Assembly: GCA_015066785.1 (NCBI GenBank)
Contig: SVNT01000002.1
Location: 287,741-351,740 of the forward strand
DNA: 64,000 bases
Source of the DNA: Ruminococcus sp.
GTDB taxonomy: Bacteria > Bacillota > Clostridia > Oscillospirales > Ruminococcaceae
Direction: 5' to 3'
Shown: positions 1-7,306 of the stretch, one piece after another
Numbering within the stretch: the stretch's first letter is position 1
Layout: the number at the start of each line of letters is the position of its first letter
Program-made: the position numbers and the translations under genes
The notes under the pieces: generated by a model
Told to the model about the DNA's origin: nothing
What the model saw: only the letters and a program-made list of their open reading frames with translations
Databases searched by the model: none

Positions 1-35
1 TCAGTCAAAATATAGAATATTAGGAGGCAAGAAAA

Positions 36-1436
36 GTGAAAAAAGTTACAAAACCTGTATTTTTCATTGTACTGCTGGTAATCGCTCTTTTTGTAGGGGT
101 TCAGGTCACAGGCCTTACCTACCAGTACGGTGACATACAGACGACATACATAAAGAAGGCGAGTGACGTCCGCTGGGGTATCGACATCAGGGGAGGGGTA
201 GATGTAACCTTCACCCCCTCAACAGGCGTTGAGGCAACAGAGGAGCAGATGGACTCTGCAACGGAAGTTATCAAGCAGCGTCTTATCACTCTCGGAATTA
301 CCGACAGCGAATGTTACACAGACTACTCAAACTCAAGAATTATCGTAAGATTCCCCTGGCAGAGTGGCGAAACTGACTTCGACCCCGAGGCTGCCGTAAA
401 GGAACTCGGCGAAACAGCTATGCTCACATTCCGTGAGGGATATGAAGTTGACGAAACAGGCGTATTCACAGGTGCTACCGCAGAGAATGTAATTCTCCAG
501 GGTTCAGACGTTGTAAGCGCATCTGTCGGCGTTGACGAAAACAACAAATATATCATCGTCCTCAAAATCACAGACGACGGAAAGCAGAAATTCTCTGAGG
601 CAACAAAGAAGTGCGCCGCAGAAGGAAAGAGCATTTCAATCTGGATGGACGAAACGGTTATCGCAAACCCGAATGTAGAACAGCAGATTACATCAAATGA
701 AGCAACAATCACAGGACAGTTCACAGCGGAAGAGGCAAAGTCACTTGCAGACAAGATTAACTCAGGTGCGCTTCCCTTCAACCTTGAAACTTCCAGCTTC
801 TCGACAATTTCACCCACACTCGGACTCGGTGCCCGTGACGCAATGCTCATTGCAGGTGCAATCGCATTTGTGTTCATTGCAGTATTTATGATTATAATGT
901 ACCGCCTCCCCGGATTTGTATCGGTTATCGGTCTTGCGGGACAGGTTGCAGGTATGGTATGTGCAGTAACAGGCTTCTTCGGATTTATGAACGGCTCTAC
1001 ACTTACCGTTCCCGGTATTGCAGGTATCATTCTTTCGGTAGGTATGGGCGTTGACGCAAATATCATCACAGCGGAAAGAATAAAGGAAGAGCTCCGTGCA
1101 GGAAAGACACTCGACGGTGCTCTCAGGGCAGGCTTTGACAAGGGCTTCACGGCAATCTTCGACAGTAACATCACGGTTGTGTTCGTTGCAATTATCCTCA
1201 TGGGCGCATTCGGAGTTACGGACAGCTTCTTCGCAACTCTCCTCAAGCCTGTTTTCGGCTTCTTCGGAACATCGACAGAGGGTACTGTATACTCACTCGG
1301 ATACACACTTATCGCAGGTATCATCCTCAACTTCGTAATGGCAGTAACGGCTTCACGCCTTATGCTTCAGTCGCTTTCAAAGTTCAAGGCACTGAGAAAT
1401 CCTGTATTGTATGGAGGTGTGAAGAAAAATGACTAA
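36..1436 (+). CDS. secD: Protein translocase subunit SecD
   Basis: Membrane subunit of the SecDF complex, which uses the proton gradient to pull secreted proteins out of the SecYEG channel. It opens with one membrane helix (about residues 8-26). An extracytoplasmic part carries the SecD-type WGIDIRGGVDVTF motif near residues 47-59. Five further helices fill the last 200 residues, with the family motif GVDANIITAERIKEE near residue 338. The start is GTG behind TAGGAGG. At 466 residues it is shorter than E. coli SecD, as is usual for Gram-positive forms with a reduced first periplasmic domain. It overlaps secF by 8 bases, so the two are translationally coupled. The upstream neighbour lies outside the window. 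Confidence 0.96.
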   Translation: MKKVTKPVFFIVLLVIALFVGVQVTGLTYQYGDIQTTYIKKASDVRWGIDIRGGVDVTFTPSTGVEATEEQMDSATEVIKQRLITLGITDSECYTDYSNSRIIVRFPWQSGETDFDPEAAVKELGETAMLTFREGYEVDETGVFTGATAENVILQGSDVVSASVGVDENNKYIIVLKITDDGKQKFSEATKKCAAEGKSISIWMDETVIANPNVEQQITSNEATITGQFTAEEAKSLADKINSGALPFNLETSSFSTISPTLGLGARDAMLIAGAIAFVFIAVFMIIMYRLPGFVSVIGLAGQVAGMVCAVTGFFGFMNGSTLTVPGIAGIILSVGMGVDANIITAERIKEELRAGKTLDGALRAGFDKGFTAIFDSNITVVFVAIILMGAFGVTDSFFATLLKPVFGFFGTSTEGTVYSLGYTLIAGIILNFVMAVTASRLMLQSLSKFKALRNPVLYGGVKKND

Positions 1437-2352
1437 AAAGACAATTGACTTTTTCGGAAAAAGAAAGGTATTCTTCACAATTTCACTCGTGCTTATTGCA
1501 GTTATCGCAATCTGTACGGCTGTTATGGGAGCAGAGCTTTCAATCAACTTCAAGGGAGGAACACTCCTCACCTACTCATTCTCGGGAACTATCGACCACA
1601 ATGAAGTGAAGTCTGACATCCAGACTATCACAGGCAGTAACGCAGTAATCACCGAGGGTGAAGACTTCACAACAAAGAGCAAGACACTCAACATCTCTCT
1701 TGCTTCAAATCAGGGACTTACTGCAGACAAGCAGTTTGAACTCACAAACACACTTCAGGAAAAATATGCGGATAACTCTCTCGAGCTTCTTTCGTCAAGC
1801 GATGTAAAGCCCGACGCAGGTAAGGAATTCTTCCTCAAGTGTATGGTTGCGGTTCTTCTTGCATTCATCGTGACTATCGTCTATATCGCTTTCAGATTCA
1901 AGAGAATAAGCGGTTGGTCTGCAGGTGTGTTCGCAATTATCGGACTTATCCACGATATCATCATGGTGTTTGGTGCATTCGTTATTTTCGGCTATGAAAT
2001 CAATGCGAACTTCATGGCGGTTGTACTTACAATCCTCGGATACTCAATCAACGACACAATCGTTGTTTACGACAGAATCCGTGAAAACAAGAAGACTCTC
2101 GGAAGAAGCGTTCCCGTTGATGAGCTTGTGAACATCAGTATCACACAGAGTATCACCCGTACAATCAACACATCAATCACAACGATTGCGGCTATGCTCT
2201 GTGTATCAATCGTTGCGACAATATTCGGAATCACATCAATCCTCAGTTTCTCAACACCTCTTATTGTAGGTATGATTTCAGGTTGTTACTCAACAATCTG
2301 CATCTGTTGTCCTCTCTGGGTAATGTGGCAGAAGAAAAAGAAAGCAAAGTAA
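1429..2352 (+). CDS. secF: Protein translocase subunit SecF
   Basis: Partner of SecD in the proton-driven export motor. It has one N-terminal helix (about 15-34), then the SecF signature INFKGGTLLTYSF near residues 38-50. An extracytoplasmic domain follows, then five C-terminal helices with the conserved GYSINDTIVVYDRIREN near residue 203. The length of 307 residues is normal for SecF. The ATG overlaps the end of secD. A weak hairpin follows the gene, so transcription may continue into the next operon. Confidence 0.96.
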   Translation: MTKKTIDFFGKRKVFFTISLVLIAVIAICTAVMGAELSINFKGGTLLTYSFSGTIDHNEVKSDIQTITGSNAVITEGEDFTTKSKTLNISLASNQGLTADKQFELTNTLQEKYADNSLELLSSSDVKPDAGKEFFLKCMVAVLLAFIVTIVYIAFRFKRISGWSAGVFAIIGLIHDIIMVFGAFVIFGYEINANFMAVVLTILGYSINDTIVVYDRIRENKKTLGRSVPVDELVNISITQSITRTINTSITTIAAMLCVSIVATIFGITSILSFSTPLIVGMISGCYSTICICCPLWVMWQKKKKAK

Positions 2353-2362
2353 AAATCATCAG

Positions 2363-2394
2363 ACAAGGGGCAGATGAAAGTCTGTCCCTGTTTG
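2363..2394 (+). terminator. Weak terminator after secF
   Basis: GGGGCAGA at 2367-2374 pairs with TCTGTCCC at 2381-2388 through a 6-base loop, with one G-T pair. The following T tract is short (GTTTGC), so termination is probably partial. Confidence 0.45.
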
Positions 2395-2416
2395 CAATTA
2401 AAAAGGAGGGAAGAAA

Positions 2417-3211
2417 ATGCCGATAAAACCCGGAATATCAACAGCCTGCCTGTACCCCAAACTGCTGGAGGAGGCGCTGTACGATGTCTGCTCCCGAGGG
2501 GGAGATAACATCGAAATATTCATCAACACCCACAGCGAAATTCTTCCCGACTTTGTAAAAAGAATGAAGGATATCGTCACGGAATACGGCACGAATGTAG
2601 TGTCGCTCCACCCGTTTACACCGGGAATAGAGCCGATGATGATATTCACCGATTACGAGAGAAGATTTCTCGATATGCTCGACTACTACAAACGGTTCTT
2701 CGAGGCGTGCAATATTCTCGGTGCGGGGATTTTCGTACTTCACGGCAACAAGCCCGAAAATGTCTTTGCCGACGAAATGTACTTCGACCGCTTTGCGAGA
2801 ATGCAGGCTGTCGGAAGAGAATTCGGCGTAACGGTAGCACAGGAAAATGTCAAGCGCTGTTCTGCGGGAAGGCTCAGCTTTATGAAGAAAATGGCGGACT
2901 ACCTCGGCGATGATGCGGCGTTTGTTCTTGACACAAAGCAGGCGATACGGGCGGGCGAGGACATATTCAATGTCGTCGAAACCCTCGGAAATAAAATCGT
3001 TCATGTGCATTATTCCGACAACTCTCCCGAAAAGGATTGTATGAAATTCGGTGCGGGAACATTCGACTACAACCGCTTTTTCGACACGCTTGACAAAGTG
3101 GGATTTGACGGCACCGCCGCACTGGAGCTTTATCGGTGCGACTTCACCGACGAGGACGACCTCGTTGACAGTTACAGGCTGATGCGTGACGCCATAGAGA
3201 AACGGAAGTGA
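2417..3211 (+). CDS. Sugar phosphate isomerase/epimerase-like TIM barrel protein
   Basis: Belongs to the xylose isomerase-like / AP endonuclease 2 TIM-barrel superfamily. Visible metal and substrate positions include FVLHGNKPE (about 113-121), VAQENVKR (about 141-148), VLDTKQA, HVHYSDN (about 195-201) and the C-terminal ALELYR. These supply the Glu, Asp and His ligands typical of the fold. It starts with ATG behind AAGGAGGG. It is the first gene of a tight co-directional group with the small Cys protein, a conserved hypothetical protein and metF. The substrate cannot be read from sequence. An endonuclease IV role is less likely, because the fully conserved Nfo motifs are not evident. Confidence 0.75.
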   Translation: MPIKPGISTACLYPKLLEEALYDVCSRGGDNIEIFINTHSEILPDFVKRMKDIVTEYGTNVVSLHPFTPGIEPMMIFTDYERRFLDMLDYYKRFFEACNILGAGIFVLHGNKPENVFADEMYFDRFARMQAVGREFGVTVAQENVKRCSAGRLSFMKKMADYLGDDAAFVLDTKQAIRAGEDIFNVVETLGNKIVHVHYSDNSPEKDCMKFGAGTFDYNRFFDTLDKVGFDGTAALELYRCDFTDEDDLVDSYRLMRDAIEKRK

Positions 3212-3215
3212 TGTT

Positions 3216-3392
3216 ATGGGCGGAAATTCCTGCGAATACTGTGCGTACTTCGTGTACGACGAAGAATATGAGGAATACGAATGTCAGGTAGCTATGGACG
3301 AAGACGACCTTTACCGTCTGGAAATGACAAAGCACAAGGAATGTCCGTATTTCAGGGCAGGGGACGAATACCTCATTGCCCGCAAGCAATAA
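3216..3392 (+). CDS. Small cysteine-containing protein, DUF6472-like
   Basis: A 58-residue acidic protein. It starts at ATG 3216, four bases after the previous stop, with the ribosome binding site inside the end of that gene. Four cysteines (positions 6, 9, 24 and 43) form a CxxC-x14-C-x18-C arrangement. With the aromatic and acidic YDEEYEEYE run this suggests a small metal-binding fold. The C-terminal CPYFRAGDEYLIARKQ fits my memory of the DUF6472 family seen in Clostridia. The function is unknown. The tight spacing on both sides supports a real translated gene in the metF operon. Confidence 0.7.
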   Translation: MGGNSCEYCAYFVYDEEYEEYECQVAMDEDDLYRLEMTKHKECPYFRAGDEYLIARKQ

Positions 3393-3410
3393 AATGAAAG
3401 AGGGATTACA

Positions 3411-4049
3411 ATGGGAAAGAATGAAATAAATGAAGCACTCCGCATAAAAGGAATGGCGGGCGTACAGATGATGGTACATAAGAGCCGTATGTTCAATTTT
3501 CCTGCCGATGTAAAACTGCGTTTCGATGTGGCAGAACTTCTTGTGGATAAAATTCCGCTTGAGGACTGGTGCACGGTTGAGCTTTCCTGCGAGGAAAGTC
3601 CTGCAATCAAGAAGCTGATAAAGAAATATATCGCTCCGCTCTCGACAAGCCCCGAGGTACTTTCGTACAAGAACTCCGACGACAAGGCGGAGTGTGAGGT
3701 GCTCTGCGGTGCAAAGCTGATAAAGCTCCCGAACGAAAAGGGCTATGCGATTTCTCTCGGCGCAGAGGGAAAGTTCGATGTAACCCTCGAAAACTCTACC
3801 GTCAACACAATGAAGGGCGTTACAGTGGACAAGGACACCGTGTTCTACATCAAGAACAGCACAGCCGAGGTTGATTACGGCACAACGGTAATCCTCCGTG
3901 GCGACAGATACTGCATTTCTGTCGGAGAGGCAGACAGCGGTTCGGGCATTAAGGGACAGACAATTATCCAGATTGAAATTTACGACAAGGAAAAGAATAT
4001 CCTCATTGTTGACGACATAAAGAAATACGCACAGATTATCGGAGAATAG
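3411..4049 (+). CDS. Conserved hypothetical protein in metF operon
   Basis: I do not recognise this 212-residue soluble protein. It has no signal peptide or membrane segment. The N-terminal 75 residues look helical, with a LRFDVAELLVDKIPLEDW stretch. Residues from about 80 alternate as beta strands. A Cys pair, ECEVLCG, sits near 95-101. It starts at ATG behind AGAGGG and ends 10 bases before metF, so it is almost certainly co-transcribed with it. Codon use matches the neighbours. No function is proposed. Confidence 0.6.
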   Translation: MGKNEINEALRIKGMAGVQMMVHKSRMFNFPADVKLRFDVAELLVDKIPLEDWCTVELSCEESPAIKKLIKKYIAPLSTSPEVLSYKNSDDKAECEVLCGAKLIKLPNEKGYAISLGAEGKFDVTLENSTVNTMKGVTVDKDTVFYIKNSTAEVDYGTTVILRGDRYCISVGEADSGSGIKGQTIIQIEIYDKEKNILIVDDIKKYAQIIGE

Positions 4050-4059
4050 GCGGTGCAGT

Positions 4060-4923
4060 ATGAAACTTTCATCAAAATTCAAGGAAAAAACGGTCTTTTC
4101 GTTTGAGGTTTTTCCGCCGAAGAAGACCTCTCCCATTGAGGCGATAAACGGCAATCTCGGAGAGATTGCGTCACTCTGCCCCGATTACATAAGCGTTACA
4201 TACAGCGCAGGCGGAAGCGGTAACACCTCCGCTACAAGCGAAATTGCGTCGCTCATCAAGGAAAAGCACGGGATTGAGCCTGTAGCACACCTTACCTGCC
4301 TGAGATATTCAAAGGACGAAATAAAAAGCACTCTCGACGACCTTTCTTCGCACGGGGTGGAGAATATCCTTGCCCTCAGAGGCGATGAAAACCCCGACTT
4401 TCCGCCGAAGGACGACTTCAGATATGCAAGCGAGCTTGTGACCTTCATAAAGTCATACGGCGATTTCGATGTTGCGGGTGCCTGCTACCCCGAGGGGCAC
4501 ATAGAGGCTCCCGACGTTGCGACGGATATACTTAACCTCAGAAAAAAAGTTGACGCAGGAACAGACTTCCTGATTTCACAGCTTTTCTTCGACAACAGCT
4601 ATTTCTATGCCTTCCGTGAAAGAATGAAAATTGCGGGAATAAGTGTTCCCGTCGAGGCAGGAATTATGCCCGTCACGAACAAGAACCAGATTGAGCGTAT
4701 GGTCACAACCTGCGGAGCGAGTCTTCCGCAGAAGTTCGTAAAGGCGATAAGCCGATACGAGAACAACCCCGAGGCTCTCCGTGACGCAGGAATTGCCTAC
4801 GCTATCGACCAGATAGTTGACCTCTTGTCGCAGGGCGTTGAAGGTATTCACCTTTACACGATGAATAATCCTTACATTGCCCGCAAGATTACGGAAAGCA
4901 TCAAGAACCTGATAAATGCATAA
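4060..4923 (+). CDS. metF: 5,10-methylenetetrahydrofolate reductase
   Basis: FAD-dependent TIM-barrel enzyme that reduces 5,10-methylene-THF to 5-methyl-THF, the methyl donor for methionine synthesis and for acetyl-CoA pathways in anaerobes. The N-terminal FSFEVFPPK carries the catalytic Glu (E16). LALRGDENPDFP near residue 106 is the folate/FAD loop. GACYPEGH near 145, DFLISQLFFD near 168 and AGIMPVTNK near 200 are all family signatures. The length of 287 residues is typical of MetF. It is the last gene of its operon, followed by a strong bidirectional terminator facing mntP. Confidence 0.95.
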   Translation: MKLSSKFKEKTVFSFEVFPPKKTSPIEAINGNLGEIASLCPDYISVTYSAGGSGNTSATSEIASLIKEKHGIEPVAHLTCLRYSKDEIKSTLDDLSSHGVENILALRGDENPDFPPKDDFRYASELVTFIKSYGDFDVAGACYPEGHIEAPDVATDILNLRKKVDAGTDFLISQLFFDNSYFYAFRERMKIAGISVPVEAGIMPVTNKNQIERMVTTCGASLPQKFVKAISRYENNPEALRDAGIAYAIDQIVDLLSQGVEGIHLYTMNNPYIARKITESIKNLINA

Positions 4924-4931
4924 AAAACGAC

Positions 4932-4972
4932 AAAAAGCCACAGGAGAACAGCCTCCCGTGGCTTTATTTTTG
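4932..4972. terminator. Bidirectional terminator between metF and mntP
   Basis: AAAGCCAC at 4934-4941 pairs with GTGGCTTT at 4958-4965, and an inner GGAG/CTCC extends the stem. A runs on the left and T runs on the right let it serve metF on the plus strand and mntP on the minus strand. Confidence 0.85.
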
Positions 4973-5004
4973 TATATTTTACATCGAATTATACAAATAG
5001 TATA

Positions 5005-5574
5005 CTAAAACGCAATTATTCCGAGGTGTTCAAGCAGGATTTTTGAGCCTATGAGGATTAGGATAACTCCTCCCGCAAGTTCGGCTTTTGACTTCCATTT
5101 GTCGCCGAAGATACTTCCGATTTTCACTCCCGCTGCGGAGAGGATAAAGGTCGTCGCACCGATGAACGAAACCGCAGGGATTATATTCACCGACAGGCAG
5201 GCGAAGGTTATTCCGACTGCGAGTGCGTCGATACTCGTGGCAATCGCCATAAGCAGCATAGGCTTGAAGGCGAGCGAGGCGTCAGCGCCGTCGTCGTCAT
5301 CTTTTGAAAGAGCCTCCCGTATCATATTTCCGCCTATCAGTGCAAGTAGCACGAATGCTACCCAGTGGTCGACGGCTTTTATGTACTGTTCGAATGTGCT
5401 GCCGAGGAAATATCCCAGAAGCGGCATAAGTGCCTGAAACCCTCCGAACCAGAGGCCGACAACCGCCATTTTCCCGATGGTGATTTTCTTCATCGAAAGC
5501 CCTTTGCACACCGATACGGCGAATGCGTCCATTGATAGCCCGACGGCTATCATAAGCAGTTCAACAATTCCCAT
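5005..5574 (-). CDS. mntP: Manganese efflux pump MntP
   Basis: Inner-membrane Mn(II) exporter of the MntP family, 189 residues with six predicted helices. The N-terminal [15 protein letters not shown] and the internally repeated [12 protein letters not shown] near residue 113 carry the paired Asp residues of the transport site. Helix-linking acidic text DDDDGADA lies near 94-101. The ribosome binding site reads AAGGAGAG on the minus strand. The gene is preceded by a yybP-ykoY manganese riboswitch, terminator and promoter (5616-5773), which fixes manganese as the likely substrate and signal. Confidence 0.95.
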   Translation of the reverse strand: MGIVELLMIAVGLSMDAFAVSVCKGLSMKKITIGKMAVVGLWFGGFQALMPLLGYFLGSTFEQYIKAVDHWVAFVLLALIGGNMIREALSKDDDDGADASLAFKPMLLMAIATSIDALAVGITFACLSVNIIPAVSFIGATTFILSAAGVKIGSIFGDKWKSKAELAGGVILILIGSKILLEHLGIIAF

Positions 5575-5600
5575 AGAAAAATCTCTCCTTATAAGTTTTT

Positions 5601-5639
5601 CGGCCGTATGGGCAACAAAAAAAGACCATACGCAGCCGT
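5601..5639 (-). promoter_or_regulatory. Alternative hairpin downstream of the mntP terminator
   Basis: On the minus strand GGCTGCGTATGG at 5628-5639 can also pair with CCCATACGGCC at 5601-5611. The T tract of the terminator then lies in its loop. This excludes the terminator hairpin and ends about 10 bases before the mntP ribosome binding site. The pairing is visible in the sequence. Any regulatory use is inference. Confidence 0.45.
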
Positions 5640-5740
5640 GACTGTGTATGAGTCTCGTTAATTAAGGCAAGCCAGATGTATGTCATCAGTATGTTGACTT
5701 GCCGCATATTCGATATGCCAACTACTCCCTCGGGTACAGG
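5616..5740 (-). ncRNA. yybP-ykoY manganese riboswitch leader of mntP
   Basis: Read on the minus strand, the leader shows the class hallmarks. GGGAGTAG is followed by TTGGCATATCGAATATGCGG. A long middle arm is bounded by GGCAAGTC and GGCTTGCC. The second conserved strand ends TTAACGAGACTC. The family is known to sense Mn(II) and to switch on mntP-type exporters. The aptamer is followed at once by an intrinsic terminator whose 5' arm (GACTCATAC) overlaps the aptamer 3' strand. Mn binding would therefore be expected to block termination. That last step is inference. Confidence 0.88.
5617..5655 (-). terminator. Riboswitch-controlled terminator upstream of mntP
   Basis: On the minus strand GACTCATACACAG pairs with CTGCGTATGGTC, with a one-base bulge and one mismatch, followed by TTTTTTT at 5617-5623. 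The hairpin shares bases with the 3' strand of the riboswitch aptamer. Confidence 0.8.
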
Positions 5741-5744
5741 AAGT

Positions 5745-5773
5745 AGTCTAGCACATTTTCATTCCGCTGTCAA
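5745..5773 (-). promoter_or_regulatory. Promoter of mntP leader
   Basis: On the minus strand TTGACA (5768-5773) and TAGACT (5745-5750) are separated by 17 bases. The predicted start near 5738 is just upstream of the riboswitch aptamer. Confidence 0.75.
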
Positions 5774-5954
5774 GACTGTTTAAAGTATATTCGTCTTGTG
5801 CGAAAAAAATTCGCAGGGAACTCCTGTGGGCAAGGGGCGAGGCGCCCCAGCCAATTCGCACCGTTGCGGTGAGCCACCGCTGGCAAGCGTATCGTACAAG
5901 TCAAGTAGGGTGAGTTTTTCGCTCGGTGACGGTAGAAATGACAGACTAAAAGAA

Positions 5955-5984
5955 AAAGGGTACTGGATTTTTTCAGTACCCTTT
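5955..5984. repeat. Hairpin repeat, first GGGTACTG copy
   Basis: AAAGGGTACTG pairs perfectly with CAGTACCCTTT around an 8-base T-rich loop. Nearly the same hairpin returns at 6445-6473. A related one (GGGTATCGG...CCC) follows lysS at 60475-60504. The minus-strand side is followed by TTCTTTTAG, so it could terminate leftward transcripts. Confidence 0.7.
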
Positions 5985-6127
5985 AGTTATTGTTCAGAGA
6001 GTTTCGCACTCTGCGGAGTGCGACCTACTTTTTGTTTCGCAAAAAAGTAGGCAAAATGCGACTGCTCGCCGCAGAGGCTACATTTTCCCCGCCGACGTTG
6101 CGGCGGTTGAAAATGTTGTCGCTATAT

Positions 6128-6204
6128 CCGTGCGGGAGAACAATTGTCCCGCGCCCTTAGCTAGCCCTGCCAATGCGCCCGCACGGAGTGTTCTCAACCC
6201 GCAC
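6128..6204. repeat. Competing inverted repeats
   Basis: CCGTGCGGG at 6128-6136 pairs perfectly with CCCGCACGG at 6178-6186. The same left arm can instead pair through GTGCGGG with CCCGCAC at 6198-6204, with GAGAACA (6136-6142) pairing to TGTTCTC (6189-6195). The two folds exclude each other. Confidence 0.6.
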
Positions 6205-6437
6205 TAATTTTTCTTGCCGACCAGCAAGAAAAACCGATACAACTGATTTAACCGCATAAGAGAGATAACTCCCAGTGAAATATTTTTTTACTGCCTCTTG
6301 CGGAAAAAGATACAACGATTTTTTGTTAAAGTGAGCGTATGCGAACGGTATCACAAAAAATCGTAAGCCCTCTGCAAGAGTGTGTCTTTGATACTTTCTG
6401 CACAAGCAGAAAGTATATCCCTCTGCGGTGACTCACC

Positions 6438-6475
6438 GCAAAAAAAGGGTACTGAAAATTTTTCAGTACCCTTCC
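6438..6475 (-). terminator. Terminator of the HD-domain gene, second GGGTACTG copy
   Basis: AAGGGTACTG (6445-6454) pairs with CAGTACCCTT (6464-6473). On the minus strand the stem is followed by TTTTTTT (6440-6446), directly after the stop of the gene ending at 6478. Confidence 0.8.
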
Positions 6476-6477
6476 GA

Positions 6478-7026
6478 TTATATATTTCTTGAATCAATGA
6501 TTTTCTGCACGAGTGCCTCACTCACACGGGTGAGGGATGTGATTCTCTTCACAAACAGCATACGGCAGAGGCCCGACATTTCCATGAGAGCCGCAACCTT
6601 GTCCATAATGCAGACAACCAGCCCTTCGGGAGATGACGGAGGAATAGGCGTCAGCGGGAACATATGGCGGTGTATGATGTTGGATTCGAGCGAAGAAAGC
6701 TCAAAAAATCTGCTTGCGTTGTCAAGAGCTTTTTTCGGGTGTGTAAATCCGTGAAGCTTGAGAATTTCCCTTGCGTTCGTTATGTTTATCTCAAGGTCGT
6801 GCCAGTCGTAGAGGTAGAGGTCGTGCAATAACCCTCCCCTTGCGGCAGCGTAGTAGTTAAGACCGAGGCGCTTGCATATGCTGAAGCTCATATACGAAAC
6901 GAGAATGCAATGCTCAAGCGTGGTTGTGTTTCCGTGCTGGATGTATTCGGACATCTGCTGTACCTTGTCACTCTCAAGCAGGTCATGTACACAGCAACGG
7001 AATTGAATGTAGTTATTTAAAGCCAT
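6478..7026 (-). CDS. HD-domain family protein
   Basis: A 182-residue soluble protein with the HD metal-phosphohydrolase pattern. EHCILVSYMSF gives the first His (about 38). GGLLHDLYLYDWHD gives the His-Asp pair (about 67-68). IIHRHMFPLTPIPP gives later His residues, and VVCIMDKVAAL supplies the final Asp. Proteins of this form occur widely in Clostridia without an assigned substrate. Nucleotide phosphohydrolase activity is only a family-level expectation. It has its own promoter (TTGACT/TATAAT, minus strand) and terminator, so it is a single-gene unit. The ribosome binding site is AAGGAAG. Confidence 0.8.
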   Translation of the reverse strand: MALNNYIQFRCCVHDLLESDKVQQMSEYIQHGNTTTLEHCILVSYMSFSICKRLGLNYYAAARGGLLHDLYLYDWHDLEINITNAREILKLHGFTHPKKALDNASRFFELSSLESNIIHRHMFPLTPIPPSSPEGLVVCIMDKVAALMEMSGLCRMLFVKRITSLTRVSEALVQKIIDSRNI

Positions 7027-7080
7027 ACTGCACTTCCTTACAAAATGTAGACGGGATTAATCTTTATCGTACGACTAAAA

Positions 7081-7109
7081 TTATACTCCCGAATTACGCT
7101 AAAGTCAAT
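7081..7109 (-). promoter_or_regulatory. Promoter of the HD-domain gene
   Basis: On the minus strand TTGACT (7104-7109) and TATAAT (7081-7086) lie 17 bases apart, about 55 bases before the ATG at 7026. The rest of the 7027-7306 gap holds this promoter and the divergent one for the glycosyltransferase. Confidence 0.85.
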
Positions 7110-7209
7110 AGAATAATTTTGTTATCCGACAAAATAATATGTAAATTTTAATGCGTTTTTTCCTCTCTGTACAGAGATATTACAATATTGTTTCAATTTT
7201 CAGTATTTA

Positions 7210-7238
7210 TTGAAAAAATTGCCGTTATGATGTACTAT
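7210..7238 (+). promoter_or_regulatory. Promoter of the glycosyltransferase operon
   Basis: TTGAAA (7210-7215) and TACTAT (7233-7238) with a 17-base spacer, about 70 bases before the start of the glycosyltransferase gene. Confidence 0.6.
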
Positions 7239-7306
7239 GTATGATAGGGAAAAAATACGCTGAAAAAGAAAAAATGAAAAATAAAAAAACGGGAAGGTAA
7301 GAAAAA

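Larger units (their letters stand above)
5775..6477. other. Gene-free, palindrome-dense intergenic locus
   Basis: About 700 bases with no convincing gene. I count at least ten perfect inverted repeats. The 6-7 bp arms are 5834-5848, 5866-5880, 6005-6022 and 6424-6440. The longer ones are: 10 bp, 6024-6033/6042-6051; 11 bp, 5955-5965/5974-5984; a stem at 6081-6115 built of CATTTTC and CCGCCG blocks; 9 bp, 6128-6136/6178-6186; 10 bp, 6208-6217/6224-6233; 12 bp, 6315-6326/6353-6364; 11 bp, 6391-6401/6406-6416; 10 bp, 6445-6454/6464-6473. The short open frames here run straight through these stems and lack good ribosome binding sites. See the findings. Confidence 0.8.

Noticed and set aside
323..1330. 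335-residue open frame antisense to secD
   Set aside because: It is a shadow of secD's codon structure. The product has no recognisable motif, and secD is certain.
3144..4154. 336-residue open frame antisense to the metF operon
   Set aside because: It crosses three real genes, has no ribosome binding site and has a low-complexity Phe/Leu/Cys composition.
5796..6050. 84-residue open frame in the palindrome-rich region
   Set aside because: It has no good ribosome binding site, reads straight through four inverted repeats, has odd composition and shows no domain.
6157..6405. 82-residue minus-strand open frame in the same region
   Set aside because: It overlaps perfect palindromes, and its coding pattern follows the repeats rather than codon use like the neighbours.
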